From: Brasenia schreberi
Lineage: Eukaryota; Streptophyta; Magnoliopsida; Nymphaeales; Cabombaceae
Assembly: GCA_036023115.1 (NCBI GenBank)
Contig: JAYKKT010000061.1
Span: forward strand, 13,357,501 to 13,421,500
Direction of reading: 5' to 3'
Length of the DNA stretch: 64,000 nt
In this document: in pieces, positions 50,758-62,800 of the stretch
Position numbering within the stretch: the first letter of the stretch is position 1
Layout of the letters: each line of letters opens with the position of its first letter
Program-made: the position numbers and the translations under genes
The notes under the pieces: generated by a model
What the model was told of the DNA's origin: nothing
Seen by the model: only the letters and a program-made list of their open reading frames with translations
The model's database searches: none

Positions 50758-50824
<67 letters not shown>
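50758..50824. repeat. Compound (CT)n(TA)n microsatellite
   Basis: About 16 CT units run into about 18 TA units directly after the right end of the foldback MITE. Confidence 0.93.
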
Positions 50825-50831
<7 letters not shown>

Positions 50832-51674
50832 GATTATTTTGTGGCATACTGGGCTAAGCAGGTTCATACAGGATAGACATTAGAGGTGTCAAATCCATGA
50901 TCCTTAAGCCAAGTTGGTAGAGATGTCGATTTGTCACATATTTACAAATCCAGAAATCAAATTAGTAAGATCAAATTGAGATCCAACAATCTTCAGTTTC
51001 ATTTATACAAGTCATTTTGAGGTACGTCTCACGGATCTGATATTGATATAGATAGTACCCGAATCAGTTTGCTGTGTGAAGTGTTGAATTTAGTTTCTTT
51101 CCCTCACTTCTCGCTCCAAACATGTATACCTAATATTAATTAAGTCGTGTTTGGTAACTAAGCCACAAGACAAACCGAGTCTAATCTGTTTACCTTTCTA
51201 TGAGTGAGATCAATTTAGACCTCAAGTAGATCTTGGAAATGGATTCAAACAGATCAACCGGTAGCCCCCATTATAGGAGCGTAGTCGCTGAGAACAAGTA
51301 CAACCAAGCTCAACTTGAGTCGTTAAGATAATGCTCAGCTCAAGCTCAATGGAGTTTCGATATCCGGGGCGAAAGCTTCTTGCGTTGAATATTGATGGGC
51401 TCGAGCTCAACAAAATCGAGCCAAATTCGACTTTTTCTAGTTGAACTCGAGTAGCTAGTGAGCACCTCGGCTCACTTGCACCACTAGCCAGCTAAACATC
51501 ACAATTCATTTCTTAGGTAGTTTCCCACTAAAAATAAAATAAAAATGGGTTTTTAATTCCATTTTAAAAACTTGCGTACAGGGATTGATCACTATTGAAG
51601 AGGTCATGGATGCTTACATTTGCCCTCAGCTGCTGTTGTGATCTGTGAATGCAATTCGCAAGAAACAGTCCTCC

Positions 51675-51851
51675 TGGTGGATCTAGAAATTGGTGTTGGG
51701 CGGGGTGAACAGCCTATTCAACCATTTAAGTTGGGTAAATAGTATGTATAATACCCAGAAATTCATCCACGCCATGTAAAATTTTCATTTGTTTTTCAAA
51801 TTTCAGGTAGAGCGGCCGCCTCACATCGCCTCAATATAGATCCACCACTGC
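51675..51851. mobile_element. hAT-type MITE remnant, CAGTGG ends
   Basis: The left side CTGGTGGATCTAGAA and the right side ATAGATCCACCACTG form inverted ends (reverse complement CAGTGGTGGATCTAT). Internal sequence near the right end (TTTCATTTG...CTCAATATAGATCC) resembles that of 50274-50443. No target-site duplication was found. Confidence 0.4.
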
Positions 51852-53511
51852 CCACATCATCTTCCTGATTTGTTTCATGGGCAAGATCTCCATACAATTT
51901 CCCAAAGTACAATACAAGGATTATGAACTTTCAAATAAGTTAGAATGACTGCCTCACTTAAATTTCAGCCCCCTGGACCGATCACCTTATGATATATGGG
52001 TACTTCATTCATTGCAGAGTAATCTTACCGGGTATATACTTGGTACTGGTACACTTATTGGTACGTGTAAGTGTGTTAGAGTATGAGCTTTTTAAAAAAT
52101 AAATTTTGGGTATGATAAGAGTGTATATAACGATACCCTCAACTATAACTTTTTCAAAATTTTATTTTGAATGAATCAGGTCAACACATATCCAAACGAA
52201 TTATGATTTGATGCTGGAACATGTTATCAAATTAATAGTGATATGAGATGTAATGTTTCTTTTATGAGTTATTTGTTAAGTTAAACCATATATGCGTCAA
52301 TTTCACAACTTTTACATAATGTCATCATTTTATAAGTAGGAAAACTGGATCCTACCTATAGTGACATTGTTCACTCATGCCACCTATTACTTTTTGGGTG
52401 ATATGAGTAATTTCAAAACTTTTAAGGGAATGTGAAAAATAGGAAGAGCATTTTATTACTCATGCTACTTAAAAGCTATGGTGAACATGTGTCAGAGATT
52501 GACAAAGATCCAATCACTCTCTATATACGTATATTTCATTTTTATTTATGCCTACACCTTAAATTTTCTAAAATTATCATTCCCCACAACTCTACTTATA
52601 CCCGGTATCGGACCATACTCGTATCTATGCAATGCATGTCTCACCACCAAGATTTTTTTTTGGTCCACCACTGAACTCGAAATTGGAAAAGTTAAGAGAA
52701 AACATATAGCCCACGGTTTAATGTGTGCAAGATTCTACATCTTCGGCCCATTCTAGAGTATTTTCTAACCGTTGGTTGGTTTGTGAGCATAATTGTGGGC
52801 TATCCACCCCACTTTAGAAGCCCGCCACTGAATATGGCTTTCTCCTGTGTAGAGAAGTGCAGCCTCAGTTCCCTCCACTGAAGAGATACAGTGTTTCTAT
52901 TTATCATGCCTGTATTTTCCATCTTTGGAAAACTGTTCTTTGTATTTTCAGGTTCCTTCGCTTAGAGTAGTAAATCCAGTAAAGCTTAGCTGCTTGTTAA
53001 GCTGATCTCGAAGCAAACCGGTTGCGGTTACTTGCTGTAGTTAGATCGTACCCAAGGATTCGAATTAAATCCAAGATTGAAATGATTTAGTTGGGTTTGA
53101 GAGCCATACATAGGACTGGATTAAAATCTGGTCCAATTCATTAATAATATGTGAACCAATGGTCCAATCTGAACTTGAAACTCATTAGATGATCAAAGTC
53201 TAATCACATGATTTACATGTAAATTACAATGCTCATGCTCATGCTCATTATTCATACGTGTTAACAGAAGCCAATGGTTTATGCAGGTCGGATTCGATCG
53301 AGTCCAACTCATTGACATCCTTAGTCCCTTGGTTGCTGCTTATGAGAGATTCGCTGAACACACCGGAAATTGCAATTTTTGAGAAACCTGGTTTGCTGAG
53401 ACTTAGAGTTAAGATAAGTTTTCGCCTATTTCTACAAGAAAATCAGGGTGAGAGATGTGATGAGATTCAATTATTTATACATAGGAAGAGATAGAAGGAG
53501 AGCCCTTTAAG

Positions 53512-53634
53512 GGGTGTTTGATTACGAGGCTAAACCCGTGGAACTGTCATGAAAACATAGTTCATCGAAGCTCACGTTTGTTTATTAGGGTAACTGATTT
53601 CATAGGCTTATGCCTCGTAATTAATCAAACACCC
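53512..53634. mobile_element. Short MITE (123 bp) with ~20 bp inverted ends
   Basis: The left arm GGGTGTTTGATTACGAGGC matches the reverse complement of the right arm GCCTCGTAATTAATCAAACA...CCC, except for a 4-base insertion. A similar AATCAAACACCC end occurs near 58262-58276. The superfamily is unresolved because no clear target-site duplication is visible. Confidence 0.65.
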
Positions 53635-54805
53635 AATAAGAAGCATGTTTTGAAGGTTGGATCCCATTGCCCTTCTCGAAAACTCGAGAAGTCGATGACT
53701 CCAACAGCCCATTTTTTTTGTGACAACCGGTTATATCTCGACAGAAACACAACCATAGCATTCTATCAAGAGATAAGTTGGATTACAGAAAGAAGTGAGC
53801 TAGCCCAACCCAATAATAGCCCAAGGTAAACCAATATATGTCTGGCTAGACACATGCATCCTCTGGGGTCGAACTTTCCACCAGCAGTAATGGCGCTAGA
53901 GCACCCTGCCGTGGAACTAACGCTCTCGGTGCAGTCTCTCACTTATTTGATGGGAACATCCAACTATACCGTGGTAGACCTATTCATGGGAGAATTAAGG
54001 CGGCCATCTCACCTAAAATCTGATCAAAACCAAACAAAGCATACACATTAATAAAAATTTTTGGAAAACTATATATATCTGTGTGTTGGGTGTGAAAACA
54101 TTGGAAGATAACTGATATCTCAGAAATAGTTGATAAAAGTTCTTTATGATGGTACCCGTGGTCCATCTCTATCTAACTAGGTTGACCACAGTAATGATCA
54201 CCTTATCTTGATTCTATTCTCAAGCACCTTTTGTTAATTATTTACTAATTTATTTTTATAAGAATCCAAGGTCCGGCAGATCCTATCAAATGCATGTCTG
54301 AGTTCCGAACTCCTAATTTTTTGTTAGAGAGCAAAACACCTAGCTGATGTATTTAGGTTAATATGGCTGCGATGGAGTATATAGAACTTGGGCTACTTTG
54401 AGGAGGCAGCCTAGAGATGTCCGGTTCTGAACTGAACTAGGACCAGCTGGAACGGGGAAGGATCCAATTCGATTCTGGTTCTGGTTCTGGTTCCAGTTTT
54501 TGTGGACATACTCATATGTATCTTTTACATCTATGGACATTAGTGTTATTTACAAAGTCAAAATGTGTTTGAAAATTTTAAAGAAACCGTTGTTACACAC
54601 ATGCCTCTCAAAAGTAAAAAGGTGGCATGAGTCTGTATTGGTAGAGATTGTCTTTTAATGTGCAAATCATATACATGTATGTATAGTAAAAATTATCTTC
54701 CAGGCCACGACTTTCGAAGGTTTACAACAAATCTGATTAACATTGACTGCCACAGTAGAGTTAATCTAACCAAAATTGATATTCACAAGAGTATAAACTT
54801 TCAGC

Positions 54806-55306
54806 TAGACATGGCCGGTTTTTATCTGGCCCGGTGGTTCTATTGATAACTGAATTTGTCCGAAAACTGACTGAACCTAAAACCAGAATCAGGCCCGGTG
54901 TGGGAGACCATTTGTTTCGGTTTCAGTTTCACATATTATAAAACCAAAACAGGAACCAAATCAGAACTGATAGTTTTGGTATTTTTAAAAAAATTCTTAT
55001 ATTTTTATTTTTAATAAAAATACCAGTTCTAAAACTGAAACCGGTCCCGAGACAGTTCAGTTATGGTTTCAGGTTCTGGACTAACCGGAACCGGACATGT
55101 CCACTTTAAGCATAAAAACTAGCTTCTGATACCATTTTCAATACCCTTTCCAGAAAAAAGGACTAAGATACATAGATAGTTTTATCTAAAAGAACCATTA
55201 TAAAAAATTCAAACTGGAACTGTCTTGAAACTGACGTAGTTCCAAGTTCTAGATAACCAGAAACAGTGGTCTGAAACCACCATCTCCGGTTTATCCGCCA
55301 TGTCTA
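54806..55306. mobile_element. hAT-MITE-like GGTTC-rich element (~500 bp)
   Basis: The left end TAGACATGGCCGG pairs with the right end, whose reverse complement is TAGACATGGCGGA. The interior is rich in GGAACC, GGTTTCAG and AACCGG words like those at 496-850. No 8 bp duplication is visible. Confidence 0.5.
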
Positions 55307-58043
55307 GGTGTTGGGATTTTAGAGCAGTCAAAATAAAAAGCTAAAAACGGTTTCAATATCATGTTTCAACCAATTTTAATGTCTAAACTTGTGGCTGCTA
55401 TGGGCAATCATTTTATTAGCTGAAGGTTGTGACATTAGGAACGGACTGTAGGAATAGCACAAGAGCTCATTTTGATATTTTGTGGTTAAAAATGGTACTT
55501 GTGATGCAGGTTTTGATATCACACCTCGTATTTACCACATAAATCTTTGAAGAGGAAGTTCTTAATTCACTTTCCTTGCACTTGTATATTTTCTAGAAAT
55601 TATTTAAATTAATCCTCCAAGGAAGGACATTCAATTGTAATTTATTACTATGACATAAGGTAGAAGCCTTTTATTGAAAGGAGCAAAGGCTCTTTTAAAG
55701 AATAGAAGGGAACAATTTTTTTTTTACTAATGACACGTTTTATTTTAGAGAAAGGGTATCTCTAAATAAATTATCTCTAAGAGAAAAGAAACAAAATTAT
55801 TTCTAAGAGAAAAGAAACAAGACAAGGAAGAGACTTGGCTAGATTAAGCTGAATCTTGATAAGTTGAAGGAAACATTAGAGAACAAGAAGCAAATCTTCA
55901 CGAGTAGGACAAATTTGGAAACAAGAAAAGCAGAAGAGAAGGATTTCTAGTTCTTAAAACAAAGCTTAAAGAAGAAATCGGCATTGCCGAGCTTAAAGGT
56001 TTCAAACTATGGCTAAGGGTAAGATGTCTAAGATTTAACCTTAAAATGCTGAATTAGATTCACATAAGACCTTTCGAGTTGATTTATTCTATCATTGTTA
56101 ATTTAATAAGCTTCACACATACAAAACAAACAACAAACAAGCAAAATATATTGTAAAGTGTCTTCAAGGCATCAATATATCACACTGTCATTTAGGCTTA
56201 ATTTGCCACCGTTGGATTCAATTTTGTAGATGCAAACTATATATTGAACACCACTTGACTAGTCTTGTATTAACATAACCAAGTCTTAGACATCAATGAT
56301 ATTAACAAAATAATAATTTTCTATTATTTTTTCACATAAAAAATAATAAAAATAAACTCAGACTTAATAGGACTTTACTCATGAGCTTCATGAGTCACCA
56401 TAGCACACCCTCTTATCTCATTCTTCTATGTCCAAAAAGTTAGTTGCATCCCATTTATTTATCGATGGTGAAGAGTCCATTCTCAACAGCCTCACACTTC
56501 GTTAAGTGCATTCATTTCCCTTTATTTCTTCTCGAAACGTGCACATCTTATTAGATGTTCACTTCAATATTTGTGCCATATCTCTTGAGATAAATCTAGA
56601 AATTTCTATTATTTTAGAAATTCTCCAACAGGTGAAAATTACACTAAGCGTAGATACTGTGTCAATTTCTCAAACTTTTACCAAATAGCTATATCATCAA
56701 AACTCAAAAGAAAAGATGTTCCCAGAAAATTGAGAAGTCTTCTTTTAAAGAAAATTTATTTGAGAATTTTCTTCGTTCTGGTTCTAAAACGATGCTCAAT
56801 GCAAGACTTGCCTGTCTAGAAAACTTAGGACTCAGAGAGCAACAACCTCTTCTCAGAGTTTTTCCGGATCCGTTTGGAAACCATTTCCAAACGATCCTAG
56901 TGTCTGTTTTGAAGTTAAAGATCTGTAGATTTTGAAAATAATTCTTTCAAAATCTTTTAAAGAACGTATCAGATTAAATTTTCAGATTTTCCAAAATGTC
57001 TCTTTGCAGATCCGCGAGACAGGAGATTGGTTGGTGTGCGAGTGAGCACGGACCTCTTCGTGCTCATTAATACTCGAGGAACAAGTTCAGAAGCCTATTT
57101 TTTTTGAAAGAATTTCATCTCAACACATTGTTACGGTAGATCTAATAAAAAAAACCTTGACTTTGACCATGAGGTTCAATTTATCAAACCCATGGATCAC
57201 CAGAAAATTTCCTGTGATAACTGATGATTGCCAGTTTTTTGCCCCGTCTGCCTTCTCCTATCTCAAATCTGTTCACAATACATCAATGGCCTCTTGTAAA
57301 ACCTATGTTGACCTTCTTCCTCATGGATCCATTCTCATCAAGTACCAATCGTCACCGTTCTTCACTAGATTAAGTAATAGAGGACTTACCGTGTTCCGAC
57401 AGGACAACTTGACTCACTCTTCTACCTTCGACGTCCTTCTAGCTGATCACACCTCTCTTTTCTGGCTGATGTTCAAACCCAGCCAACATTTCTTACTCTT
57501 TTCTTGATCTGAGTACTCTTGAGAACTTGTTCTCGAACTCCATCTTTTCTCAAGTTCAAAACAAATGAGGAGGTATGAGAATATGCCTCTTATGTTAACC
57601 GATTGATCCTAGTGGATCTTGGAACCGCATCACTATTCTTTCTTGATCCAAACTGCATATTCCTCCTCCTACCAAACCGTAGTCTTCAATTAGTCTTCTG
57701 CAATGGCTCTCATTCTAGTCTCTAGTCAACACACCGAGTGACTATCATCTACTTGATCCACATGAGCTTTCCCTAAACAGACTTAGTTCGGCTTCTCACA
57801 CACATTATGGGCCACATGCACCTACCTTGGTTCATGTGGATTCCTTTAGGCTCAAACGGAACCTACTCTTGGCTCAAAAAACTTTTAAAAAAGATTCATA
57901 TCTCGCTCCACATAGACACGGTTGGTGGTTCCAACCAGAACCAAACCGGGCCAAGAACCGGTTGAACCCAAAAGTGATGAAACCATAACCATAGTGAGAG
58001 AATGCTGAGATGAGAGTATCGTGAGAAAGAGAGAATGGTTAGG

Positions 58044-58089
<46 letters not shown>

Positions 58090-59600
58090 AGTTTCAAGTT
58101 CCAACTTGATAGGCCCATCCCTTGACATGGGTTGATTTTTTAAAGTGAAATATGACTCATGGAACTATAGTTTCATCACTTTTTGACGTTCCTTGTTTGA
58201 TTTGGGATGTGGACCTAGTACCATAGTTCTTAAAATTGAAGATCCAACTCACGTGGTACAGTGAATCAAACACCCCTGAAGGAACACTATTCATTTGAGA
58301 ATGAACATCCAAAAGTGGAGAGGTGAAGCCCTATTTATATTGTGAAACTAAGGGTTTTGGGGATTTTTAAATTTAATTTGAAATAATCTTGACCATGCAC
58401 TTGGCACTCACTAAGAACCCTTCTTTGGGCCTTCACCATTCTTTAAATAGGCTTTTCTTCAATTTTACCAAAAGAAATGTCATAGCCCGTATCTGCCCTT
58501 AGACATTTTATTTGGAAATGCTAGACTCACTTTGAGCATACTTGACTTTCTAGTAGGTCAAGTTTGACCGAATTTGACATGTTTCAACATGTATTTCATT
58601 TGTTCAAAGACTTTTCTAATTTGGAAATTACGTACAAAACCTTAGCTCTTATTAGCTTTGACCATGGATAAGTCAACGACTAGCCCATTTTTAGCTAGGC
58701 TAAATCCATAGGTAGGTTGATGGGCTTGATCGAGGCTGGTTTGCTATGTTGTGGTCAAACTTTCACAGACTTCTAAACCGAAATAACCTTCTTGACCAAA
58801 ATTTCACTTTCAAGCCCAAAATCCTTTGAAATTGATTTTCCTCAAGAAATGGCTCATTTTAAATATTAAATTTTTCATCATAATGTCTCGAAAATTGCAT
58901 TCAAATTATATTTAAAATTTTCTTGCATGAAAATTTATTTTAAAGTTTCAATTGGAAATCTCTCCAAAAATAATAGAATTGGGTAAATCAATCTTTCAAA
59001 ATTCATATTTGATGCCAAAATTTATTTTCTCGAGTCTAAGAATTTGTTCATCGCTTCAGCGGAGTACAAGACGAACATGGGTCTTGTCGAGGCAAAAAGA
59101 AATTTTGTTTAGAGAAACTTGGGATGATTATGGTTTTAAAAGATCATGAAAAGGACTTGATTGAGCTGTTATCTTTGAGATTTCCTTGAATACTTTCCCA
59201 TTGGTAAATAGACTTGAATCATGCATGTAGATTGAGGAGGTTATGATATGAAGGTCATGTGTCCATTAGGAATGAACCATGATAAATCTCCAGACCGACC
59301 ACAAGCCCTCAATCACCAAGAAATATCAAGTGGAATTCCTGTGTGACAAAAGTATGTAGAAAGCAAGAGAGAAAATGGAATGTGCATGCAATGGTAATAC
59401 ATACAAGATGGCATGGATGAGTGTCAAGTGTGGTGCGATGAAGTGCTCACAAAGTGAAGACAAATCTCAACAGGTGAACCTATGAGTGGGTTCGGACTGG
59501 ACCTCTCTTGAGCAAAGAGAACTCAGGAAGCAACCCTCAAAGGGCAACTCTAAGGACCGAGGAGAACGTCCTAAGAATAGCTTGTGAAAAAATCTATGTT
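55307..59600. other. Intergenic stretch, little recognised
   Basis: No gene is supported, including the 116-codon frame at 57157-57507. Visible items are a (GA)n run at 58047-58089, a short hairpin GTTTGGAAACCATTTCCAAAC near 56873, and GAGCACGG...CGTGCTC near 57044-57065. Confidence 0.4.
58047..58089. repeat. (GA)n microsatellite
   Basis: About 21 uninterrupted AG units in non-coding DNA. Confidence 0.9.
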
Positions 59601-59607
59601 ACAATGT

Positions 59608-59769
59608 ACATACTCCCTAATCCATGCTGTCTGGCTGCTCTTGATGGATGATTTGGAGAGGAGATTGTTCTTGCTACATGAGGGTCTCATGTTACAAGGA
59701 CAACACCTTGTATGAACCCTCCCAATTGTCCATCAAGAGCGACTGGACAGTGTAGGTGATGGAGTATGT
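59608..59769. repeat. Long imperfect foldback (~160 bp), hairpin-RNA or MITE candidate
   Basis: The arm 59608-59648 pairs with 59729-59769 (about 31 of 41 bases; outer ACATACTCC and inner GCTCTTGATGGA are exact). The stem continues inward with bulges to a tight apex, TTGCTACATGAG (59671-59682), GGT loop, CTCATGTTACAA (59686-59697). The shape resembles a plant MIR or inverted-repeat locus, but it could be a MITE. I recognise no known miRNA in the arms and see no target-site duplication. Confidence 0.6.
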
Positions 59770-59811
59770 CGATCAAGTGGGCCCTATAGTTTGTGTGTGT
59801 ATATATATACA

Positions 59812-62800
59812 CACTTTAGAAAATAGGCTTATTTTAACTATTATGATATATTCCAACTATTGAGTAGTTGGAATAAAACAAATAACAATAAAAAATTATT
59901 ATTTATCAATTCTGACTGTTGTAGATTTAATAAACAGTCGGAATAAGTTTGGTCGGACATGAGAATATTTTTCCTCATTCCCTTTCTCTCTCCTGCATGT
60001 GTTTGCTCTCGCCTCCATCTCCTCTTTGTCTCTTTGTCTCTCTCTCCAACCTTCAGTAGGCGTACAAAGTCTCCTCTTTCTCTGTCAGGTACATCTACTG
60101 CTTTAGTTTCTAGAGCATCTTTCTCCCTTTACATTCTTCCACCTCTATCTCTGATGACCTTCTGGTGAATTTTATTCTCTTAGGTAATTCATGATTGCAT
60201 TGTCATTTGGATAATTGAATGCTTTTTCTCCTACCAAGTCTTTTGGGTGTTGTTGAAATGAAATAATTAAAGCATAATCATTTGAAGATGTAGGTTAGGG
60301 GTTTGGTGTGTTCTCTAATTTGTGGTTAAATTGAATGGTTTGGGCTATTGACATGTAAGGTAGGGAGGTGTTGAAGTATTATATTGTTGATCTAATAGAC
60401 CAAGTACAAATCCTCTTTTGTTTTCTCATTGGTTTAATGCAGACAATTGCTACATGTTTTTCTTTTGCACTTTTCTCTTTTTGTGTTTTTTCTTTTTTGA
60501 ATTCCTTTCACTTGCTATTTAGATATATCTCTCAAAAAGCATGCCTTATCCAAGGTCATTTGGGATTGAGTCAATGCGGATGTATTTTTATTTCTCTCAA
60601 AAAGCATGCACTTGCCATTTGGATCTCTCTCAATAGCTTGTAGTAAACTAATATGGATTGGAAGAGATTGAGCCTAAATTGCATCAATATGGTTGCTGTT
60701 AGAATGACATGTATTGCTTTATTATACACAATATGTGATTAGAACATTGATATGGTTGGTTAAGATAGTTGTTGATTTGAACATTGATTTTGCAAAATAC
60801 TGAAAAGATGTCACTACTAAATAAAATAAAACATTGACTTGTCATTTTTTAGAGACTTGGTTAATGACTAATACTAATTTAGATTTTTTTATTTAACATT
60901 TAATTGATGACTATTACTTGTGATTGTGTAAATATCATAAGTGAATATCATGAATATTGATTATTTATCTTATAAAAATTAGATTTATAGGCCTATAATT
61001 GAGGGTCAACGCATACGTGATAGTAGTTATCATGTGAGAGTGAATTTCTTTGTTCATTATGCCATAACAAATGCTCAACTTGGAAATGGTGGGAATATCT
61101 ATTGTCAATGTTCGAAATATGACAATAGAGTTTCGAAAGACTAGAATGAGTTAAATTCCACCTTATCTATGGTTTTACTATGAATTATACCAAAAGGGTT
61201 TTCATGGTGAGCTAACAAAGACCCAATGTTCCACTCAATGATATTGAGGATATGATAAATATGGTACAAGATGTCTTCGCTCCATCTAAAAGACATGGAG
61301 ATATAAATGCATATGATAGTGAATCGACTAAGGTTGAAAACATATTTGAAAATACGAAGAAAATACTATGATCAAGATGTCAAAAATAAATATTATTATC
61401 ATTTATATTCTAATTGTTTTAGATCAATTGTATGCATAAGATTTTGAATAAGGAAATTAATTACTTATTAAAAGTGTTTAAGGGCGTGCCCTAGAAGGTA
61501 ATATGGTTCATGAATGTTGGTGTAATACTATGAACTTGGTAATATATTTTGGTTTGGATTATATCAAAATATATGTATGTCATAATAATTATGTCTTGTA
61601 TAAAGATGAATATGAGCATACATATAGGTGCTCTAACCTAGTATGCAAGTTGCCTAGATAGAAATCTATAAATGATATAATGGAAAAAAAGAATGTGCTT
61701 TTCAAGATAGTTTGACACTTTTTTACTAATAGTGAGGCTTAAGAGGGATAGTTTATGAACTGGCATTTCTCAAAGAGATGCTTTCGATAAGATGAGTAAT
61801 TCTAGAGATTCAAAAGCATTGCTTCAGAGTCTTGAAATGTGCGAGTTGGCCTTACAAGTGATATGGTTGGTCCATTCAGAATTTCATATGAAGTAATTGG
61901 AGTTGTTGGTCAATCATGCTAGTGTCATATAATTTATCTCCTTAGATAGCAATGAAACAACATTTTATGATAATATTCTTATTTATAGATGAGTTGAAGT
62001 GACCTATGCACAATATTGATGTATATCTCCAACCATTAGTTACTGAGTTTAAAATACTTTTGAATGATAGAGTTTTAACATATGATTCAAATAAGCAAGA
62101 AAAATTTTGAATACATACAACTGTAATGTGGATAATTAATAATTTTTCTACTTGATAAAAGACTAAGGGTTATATAACTTCTTCAGTTTCACACGTGAAT
62201 ACTATTTACATTTATTTACCATATACCAAAAAGGGTATATATATAAGTCATCGTCATTTTCAACTTTGGATCATGCTTGGCAAAACAATATGTTATTATT
62301 TGATGGAGAGCCAGAATATGATGACGCTTCAATTCCATTAAGAGTGAATTGAGAAAATTATGAAAACATTATATTTAGGAAAGCATCAATGTACATAAGA
62401 TGTAATATCTCTATTGAGTGAAAGAAAAAGAGTATTTATTTTAGCTTCTCTATTGAAAGACTTCATTTATTCATCATAATCTTGACGTTATGCACATTGC
62501 AAAGAACAAATGTAACAATATTTTATCATTTTTAATAAAAAAATAAGTCGTAAATAAGCATAGAGACATTGGGGTTAATGAGTGCATTGCATGTAAAGGT
62601 TTTATAATACCAAAACTAGTGTGGTGATCTTATCACATGCTTCTTATCAATTAAAAAAAGAAAAAGGATAGATCGTTTAGTACTTTATAGTACATTAAGT
62701 TACTCAATAGGTTTTCATCATATATGTGAACATAAAATTATTGGGTTGAATATCCATGATTGTATTATTTTGATAGAGTATCTTATTTAAGTGGCTATGC

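Noticed and set aside
57157..57507. 116-codon frame
   Set aside because: It starts on TTG, has no recognisable domain, and lies in AT-rich repeat-laden DNA.
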